A stretch of DNA of 9,233 bases from Methylococcaceae bacterium (GTDB lineage: Bacteria > Pseudomonadota > Gammaproteobacteria > Methylococcales > Methylomonadaceae): contig JABFST010000352.1 in assembly GCA_013140465.1 (NCBI GenBank), positions 1 to 9,233 on the forward strand, given 5' to 3'. Below, in pieces: positions 6,369-9,233 of the stretch. Made by a program: the position numbers and the translations under genes. Below the pieces are notes generated by a model, which saw only the letters and a program-made list of their open reading frames with translations, was not told the origin of the DNA and searched no databases. The first letter of the stretch is position 1, and the number at the start of each line of letters is the position of its first letter.

Positions 6369-6890
6369 ATGAGCATTGAAGAAAACGCCACTCAAGAAGA
6401 AACCGTACAAGCAGCTGTGGCGACCCCGCCACCCGCAGAAGCCCCTAAAAATGCCGCCGCTAACGTAGTAGGCTCATTTTTAGGCTTAAAACAAAGCAAC
6501 CCAAAAGTATTTTTTGGTGCCATCGGCGGCGTTGCTGCGCTGCTGCTGTTTATGATGATGGGCGGTGACGATGCCGCCAAACCGACAATTTCTGGCCCCG
6601 CGATGAAAGATTTGGTCATCGGTCAGCGTTATATCCTAAAAAGTGCCAATGCCTATGACGCTTCGGCAACCGTGCGCTTAGTGTCCACACCCGGCGCGAT
6701 TGCCGCTTATGATGACACCGAAGAAGCCGACAGAAATGGCGCTTGCCAACACATGCCACAAGGCACGCCCGTATCGGTTTTAGAATTTGCCGAAGCTTAT
6801 GGCAAACAAAAGACCTACTCAAAAGTGCGTGTTGAAGACGGCGATTGCAAAGGCACAGAACTTTGGGCCCTATCAATCGATGTGCAATAA
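6369..6890 (+). CDS. Bitopic membrane protein of unknown function
   Basis: A 173-residue protein that I do not recognise as a named family. Residues 1-35 are acidic then Pro/Ala-rich (TPPPAEAPKNAAA); about 46-64 form one hydrophobic helix (KVFFGAIGGVAALLLFMMM) followed by GGDD. Residues 78-173 form a soluble domain with alternating hydrophobic residues suggestive of a small beta-barrel (SH3-like): MKDLVIGQRYIL, ATVRLVSTPG, TPVSVLEF, YSKVRVEDG and ELWALSID. Two cysteines, C126 and C160, lie in this domain and could form a disulfide if it is periplasmic. There is no cleavable signal peptide, so the likely topology is N-terminus inside, domain outside. GAGGA is well placed before the start. Its stop is only nine bases before the tRNA promoter, with no terminator between. 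Confidence 0.8.
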   Translation: MSIEENATQEETVQAAVATPPPAEAPKNAAANVVGSFLGLKQSNPKVFFGAIGGVAALLLFMMMGGDDAAKPTISGPAMKDLVIGQRYILKSANAYDASATVRLVSTPGAIAAYDDTEEADRNGACQHMPQGTPVSVLEFAEAYGKQKTYSKVRVEDGDCKGTELWALSIDVQ

Positions 6891-6899
6891 AAATAAATG

Positions 6900-6927
6900 T
6901 TGACAGAATTATTTAATTCTCTATAAT
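6900..6927 (+). promoter_or_regulatory. Consensus sigma70 promoter of the tRNA-Gly gene
   Basis: Perfect -35 TTGACA (6900-6905) and perfect -10 TATAAT (6922-6927), separated by 16 bases. Transcription should start near 6934, about ten bases before the mature tRNA end. This is the strongest promoter in the window, as expected for stable RNA. Confidence 0.88.
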
Positions 6928-6944
6928 AACCGAATAAATTAAAT

Positions 6945-7019
6945 GCGGGAATAGCTCAGCGGTAGAGCACAACCTTGCCAAGGTTGGGGTCGCGAGTTCG
7001 AACCTCGTTTCCCGCTCCA
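6945..7019 (+). tRNA. trnG: tRNA-Gly (anticodon GCC)
   Basis: The full cloverleaf can be drawn. Acceptor stem GCGGGAA (6945-6951) pairs with TTCCCGC (7009-7015), followed by discriminator T and encoded CCA (7017-7019). D arm AGCTCAGCGGTAGAGC, anticodon stem CAACC/GGTTG with loop TTGCCAA and anticodon GCC at 6977-6979, and T arm with GTTCGAAC. All normal invariant positions are present. It reads GGC and GGU glycine codons. Confidence 0.98.
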
Positions 7020-7031
7020 AGTAAAAAGAAA

Positions 7032-7056
7032 AAGCCGCGAATATCGCGGCTTTTTT
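7032..7056 (+). terminator. Intrinsic terminator between tRNA-Gly and tRNA-Cys
   Basis: Nine-base-pair stem AAGCCGCGA / TCGCGGCTT with an ATA loop, followed by a run of six T. It begins 12 bases after the tRNA-Gly CCA. A-rich sequence on the left would let it work on the minus strand too. It lies only 12 bases before the mature tRNA-Cys. Confidence 0.9.
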
Positions 7057-7068
7057 GTTTGATTTTAA

Positions 7069-7142
7069 GGCTGCGTAGCAAAATGGTTATGCAGTGGCCT
7101 GCAAAGCCATCTACGCCGGTTCGATTCCGGCCGCAGCCTCCA
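7069..7142 (+). tRNA. trnC: tRNA-Cys (anticodon GCA)
   Basis: Acceptor stem GGCTGCG (7069-7075) pairs with CGCAGCC (7132-7138), then discriminator T and encoded CCA (7140-7142). The anticodon loop CTGCAAA carries GCA at 7101-7103, and the T arm is CCGGTTCGATTCCGG. It is the usual bacterial tRNA-Cys, with the short D arm typical of this isoacceptor. No separate promoter is visible: the space upstream is filled by the terminator and tRNA-Gly, so it probably depends on read-through from the tRNA-Gly promoter. Confidence 0.97.
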
Positions 7143-7164
7143 ATAGTGCATTCAAAGAAATACC

Positions 7165-7199
7165 AAAACCCGCAAGCCATAAGGCTTAGCGGGTTTTTT
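7165..7199 (+). terminator. Intrinsic terminator after tRNA-Cys
   Basis: Outer stem AAAACCCGC / GCGGGTTTT encloses an inner stem AAGCC / GGCTT, followed by a run of six T (7194-7199). It ends the tRNA transcript. Confidence 0.88.
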
Positions 7200-7200
7200 A

Positions 7201-7218
7201 TTGCCTATCGATAGGCAA
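7201..7218. repeat. Perfect 18-base palindrome directly after the tRNA terminator
   Basis: TTGCCTATCGATAGGCAA equals its own reverse complement over all 18 bases. With no loop it is more like a protein-binding site than an RNA hairpin. It begins one base after the terminator T-run. Confidence 0.75.
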
Positions 7219-7261
7219 CGCAACAAAGCATAGTGTCGGGTTTTGCAAAATCCATATTCCA

Positions 7262-7303
7262 TTCCTAAGCTATGCTCTCATCCTTATACATACCCGCCGT
7301 GTA
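7262..7303 (+). repeat. Direct repeat copy A (42 bases)
   Basis: Begins TTCCTAAGCTATGCTCTCA and ends ACCCGCCGTGTA. It matches copy B at 7510-7552 except for two substitutions and one missing base. Confidence 0.8.
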
Positions 7304-7401
7304 ACGGGTATCCAGCACTATGGATGGCAATCTCAAATACATCTATGTCGGCGAACCCGCGCTTAGCTCTCCCTGCCGGAATGACGGGCTTTGAAACTGT
7401 A

Positions 7402-7423
7402 GAGACGCGATTTATCGCGTCTC
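7402..7423. repeat. Hairpin dyad GAGACGCGAT-TT-ATCGCGTCTC
   Basis: A perfect inverted repeat with 10-base arms around TT. It shares its core with the dyad at 7478-7497. This motif (GTAGAGACGCGAT...ATCGCGTCTC) is reminiscent of dispersed palindromes in several bacterial genomes. Confidence 0.8.
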
Positions 7424-7462
7424 CAATAGCGAGCCAATAACTAACGGAAACACAAATATGAC

Positions 7463-7497
7463 AGACGCGATAAATCCAGACGCGATAAATCGCGTCT
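7463..7497. repeat. One and a half GACGCGAT dyads
   Basis: AGACGCGATAAATC at 7463-7476 is a half copy directly followed by a complete dyad, AGACGCGAT-AA-ATCGCGTCT (7478-7497). The half copy looks like a left arm duplicated during element turnover. Confidence 0.75.
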
Positions 7498-7509
7498 CTA
7501 CGGTGTTCG

Positions 7510-7552
7510 TTCCTAAGCTCTGCTCTCATTCCTTATACACACCCGCCGTGTA
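7510..7552 (+). repeat. Direct repeat copy B (43 bases)
   Basis: Begins TTCCTAAGCTCTGCTCTCAT and ends ACCCGCCGTGTA; counterpart of copy A, 248 bases downstream of it. Its first bases, CGTTCCTA (7508-7515), are also inverted as TAGGAACG at 7602-7609. Confidence 0.8.
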
Positions 7553-7581
7553 GCCGTTCCCACGAATGAGTTGGATAACGT

Positions 7582-7779
7582 ATGAACAACTACTTAGAGT
7601 GTAGGAACGCTCAAAAACACCCTCCCGAAAGCATAAAAGCATTCCTCCGCATGACCGCTCCCGCCCGTAAATCCTTGCCCAATACATTGGCACGGAAAAG
7701 CAAATTGCTGGTATTATCCGAAACCATTGCCGCTTGCAACCATCACCCTGTAATCAGTCCGCCACAGACAGAGTTTTAG
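7582..7779 (+). CDS. Doubtful 65-residue ORF upstream of the TIR-WD40 gene
   Basis: The ORF runs MNNYLECRNAQKHPPES... to ...VISPPQTEF and stops two bases before the TIR-WD40 ATG. In favour: that close spacing and a modest GGA eight bases before its ATG. Against: its first codons overlap a repeat-derived segment (TAGGAACG at 7602-7609, the inverse of the start of repeat B), and the composition is that of unremarkable DNA. There is no signal peptide, membrane segment or recognisable domain; it is moderately basic, with two cysteines. It could be a leader peptide coupled to the downstream gene, or no gene at all. Confidence 0.28.
   Translation: MNNYLECRNAQKHPPESIKAFLRMTAPARKSLPNTLARKSKLLVLSETIAACNHHPVISPPQTEF
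7687..7717 (+). promoter_or_regulatory. Weak candidate promoter for the TIR-WD40 gene
   Basis: TTGGCA (7687-7692) and TATTAT (7712-7717) are separated by 19 bases, which is long. If used, it would give a leader of about 57 bases before the ATG at 7782. This is inference only. Confidence 0.25.
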
Positions 7780-7781
7780 TT

Positions 7782-9233
7782 ATGGAACACCCTAAATTTT
7801 CCTTTGATGTCTTCTTGAGCCATAACAGCAAAGACAAGCCGCAGGTGATACGGCTGGCGGAGCGTTTGCGGGCGGCGGGGGTGCGGGTGTGGTTGGACGA
7901 ATGGATAATCAAGCCGGGGGACGATATTTATCTTGCCATTGAGCGTGGGCTTGAGACCTCGCGGACACTGATTTTGTGCATGTCGCCTAACGCGTTCGGC
8001 TCGGAGTGGGTGGGGTTGGAGCGTAGCACGGTGCTGTTCCGCAATCCGTCCAATGCCGACCGCCGTTTTATTCCGCTGATGCTGGCAGATTGCGAGCCGC
8101 CGGATACCTTGCGGCGCTTTAAGTATGTGGATTTTCGCACAGAGGCGGAAGCGGCGTTTGAGGAATTGCTGGCGGTTTGTCTTGCCGCTAAAGACAAAGT
8201 TCCTGATGTCCAGTCACCTAATAAGTCAGCTGCAACAGGTTCGTCAAGGCTCGCAAAACCATTACCCGATAAAAGTATCAAGGACTCGACTACCTCGCAG
8301 TCCAAATCAGGGAAAAAACCTAAAGACAAAAATATCCGCCCCGTTAAACCCGCCGAAGCCAGCCAACCGCTGGCGGTGCTGGAACATAAGCTTAAGGGGC
8401 ACAATGCCTGTGTCTACAGCGTAGCCATCAGCCCGGATGGAACATGGCTAGCTTCCGGCTCGGATGATTACACGGTCAAGATTTGGGATATTAAAACAGG
8501 TGCTTGCCTGGCGACCTTGGAAGGGCATACAGACAATGTGTATTCCCTCGCGATCACACCAGACGGAAAAACACTTTTTTCCGGGTCTCAGGACGAAACC
8601 ATACGCCGCTGGCTTATCGATACGCGAGAAACTGCGGCTGTTCTGCAAGAACATCATCATTCTGTATTGGGACTGGTGGTTTTCGATGATGGCGCACGTC
8701 TCGCTTCGTGTTCGGGGAATGAAGACCCGCCAACCATCAGGCTGTGGGACACGGCTACTAATAAATTGTTACGCGTTATCAAGGACGAGGGTAACGCTGT
8801 TGTCTGGTCAATAGCGGTGAGCAGGAATGGCGATAGGCTGGTTTCAGGAGGTGCTGATAACAAGGTTAAAATTTGGAATGTTGCCAACGGCGAGCGGCTG
8901 ATGGCTTTGGAAGGCCATTCTGATTCTGTAAACTCTGTACAGATCACCCCAGACGGTCAGTTTGCTATTTCGGGTTCAGATGACAAGACCGTCAAAATCT
9001 GGAATCTGGAGATGAACACCTGTATCGGGACTTTGGAGGGGCATCAAGGTGTTGTACACTCGGTTGCGCTCTCCCCCGATGGCAGCTTAATTGCTTCCGT
9101 AGGTTTTATAGACTACACAGTGCGGCTTTGGGATAGAAACTCCGGGACTTGCTTGCAGGTGATCGAAAATGAAGAGATGTTTACTCCGTTTTCTGTCGCC
9201 TTTAGTCCGGATGGCTCGCGGCTGGTGGTGGGT
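7782..9233 (+). CDS. TIR domain - WD40 repeat protein (runs off right edge)
   Basis: 484 residues are present with no stop before the edge. Residues 7-130 form a TIR domain: FDVFLSHNSKDK (box 1, residues 8-19), VRVWLDEWIIKPGDDI, RTLILCMSPNAFGSEW, and WVGLE, which is the WxxxE motif with W76 and the likely NAD-cleaving glutamate E80. Residues 140-200 are a Lys/Ser/Pro-rich linker. From about 205 there are WD40 repeats ending in KIWD (233-236), RRWL (276-279), RLWD (320-323), KIWN (363-366), KIWN (405-408) and RLWD (448-451), with a seventh starting at the edge. TIR domains in bacteria commonly hydrolyse NAD+ or make signalling molecules, while WD40 propellers bind ligands or proteins. A sensor-plus-effector role in antiphage or cell-death response is therefore plausible but inferred. 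The start has only a weak ribosome binding site. No ATPase or NB-ARC domain lies between the two parts. Confidence 0.9.
   Translation, partial: MEHPKFSFDVFLSHNSKDKPQVIRLAERLRAAGVRVWLDEWIIKPGDDIYLAIERGLETSRTLILCMSPNAFGSEWVGLERSTVLFRNPSNADRRFIPLMLADCEPPDTLRRFKYVDFRTEAEAAFEELLAVCLAAKDKVPDVQSPNKSAATGSSRLAKPLPDKSIKDSTTSQSKSGKKPKDKNIRPVKPAEASQPLAVLEHKLKGHNACVYSVAISPDGTWLASGSDDYTVKIWDIKTGACLATLEGHTDNVYSLAITPDGKTLFSGSQDETIRRWLIDTRETAAVLQEHHHSVLGLVVFDDGARLASCSGNEDPPTIRLWDTATNKLLRVIKDEGNAVVWSIAVSRNGDRLVSGGADNKVKIWNVANGERLMALEGHSDSVNSVQITPDGQFAISGSDDKTVKIWNLEMNTCIGTLEGHQGVVHSVALSPDGSLIASVGFIDYTVRLWDRNSGTCLQVIENEEMFTPFSVAFSPDGSRLVVG

Larger units (their letters stand above)
7219..7581. other. Non-coding, repeat-built region
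   Basis: No credible gene is present. The stretch consists of a long direct repeat (7262-7303 and 7510-7552) surrounding two GACGCGAT dyads (7402-7423 and 7463-7497). Minus-strand codons can be read across it, but they translate the repeats themselves. It looks like an accumulation of dispersed intergenic elements behind the tRNA genes. Confidence 0.65.

Noticed and set aside
6956..7214. ORFs on both strands across the tRNA genes
   Set aside because: They translate tRNA-Gly, tRNA-Cys and the terminators, which fold as complete RNA structures.
7142..7260. Integration (att) site formed by a repeated 3' end of tRNA-Cys
   Set aside because: No second copy of the tRNA-Cys 3' end was seen within the window, and no integrase gene is present. 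The idea can only be tested with more flanking sequence.
7402..7497. Possible CRISPR array
   Set aside because: There are only two and a half copies of a short palindrome at irregular spacing, with no regular spacers and no cas genes in the window.
7284..7529. Minus-strand ORF of 81 codons
   Set aside because: It reads through direct repeat B, both GACGCGAT dyads and part of repeat A, so it is an artefact of repetitive DNA. It has no domain and no ribosome binding site.
7928..8404. Minus-strand ORF of 158 codons and several plus-strand ORFs (8125-8814)
   Set aside because: All are out-of-frame readings of the TIR-WD40 gene, whose own frame stays open over 484 codons with clear domains.

Overview
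The window looks like chromosomal DNA of a Gram-negative gammaproteobacterium. The best guess is a methanotroph or methylotroph of the Methylococcales type. That guess rests on a four-gene operon of the kind associated with PQQ-dependent alcohol dehydrogenase systems, on moderate GC content, on sigma70-like promoters and on bacterial tRNAs with encoded CCA. It is inference; no species-level marker is present.

Positions 1-2250 read on the minus strand. Reading from the right, a 120-residue single-pass membrane protein (2197-1835) has a near-consensus promoter. It is followed by a 179-residue protein with two heavy-metal-associated (HMA) domains, only the second carrying the Cys-x-x-Cys pair (1547-1008). 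Last comes the N-terminal 298 residues of glycogen synthase GlgA (896-1), which runs off the left edge. A short inverted repeat lies upstream of glgA.

Positions 2340-6089 read on the plus strand and form a tight operon in which each junction is a 4-base stop/start overlap. It encodes a periplasmic type-1 binding protein, a secreted YVTN-type beta-propeller, an ABC ATPase with an LNGGH signature, and an ABC-2 type permease. Together these match the ABC system found beside PQQ-alcohol dehydrogenase genes; its transported substrate is not settled. A 279-base gap follows, then a 173-residue bitopic membrane protein of unknown function (6369-6890).

Positions 6900-7199 hold a consensus promoter, tRNA-Gly(GCC), a strong intrinsic terminator, tRNA-Cys(GCA) and a second terminator. 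The terminator between the two tRNAs is unusual because no promoter for tRNA-Cys can be seen after it. Positions 7200-7780 contain no secure gene. They are built from repeats: a perfect 18-base palindrome, a 42/43-base direct repeat about 250 bases apart, and two hairpin-forming GACGCGAT dyads between the copies. A doubtful 65-codon ORF follows.

From 7782 to the right edge is a large open gene encoding a TIR domain (with the WxxxE glutamate), a charged linker and at least six WD40 repeats. This is a plausible sensor-effector of the immune or programmed-death type. Its position behind tRNAs and repeats makes the right end look like accessory DNA, and it is the most interesting part of the window.
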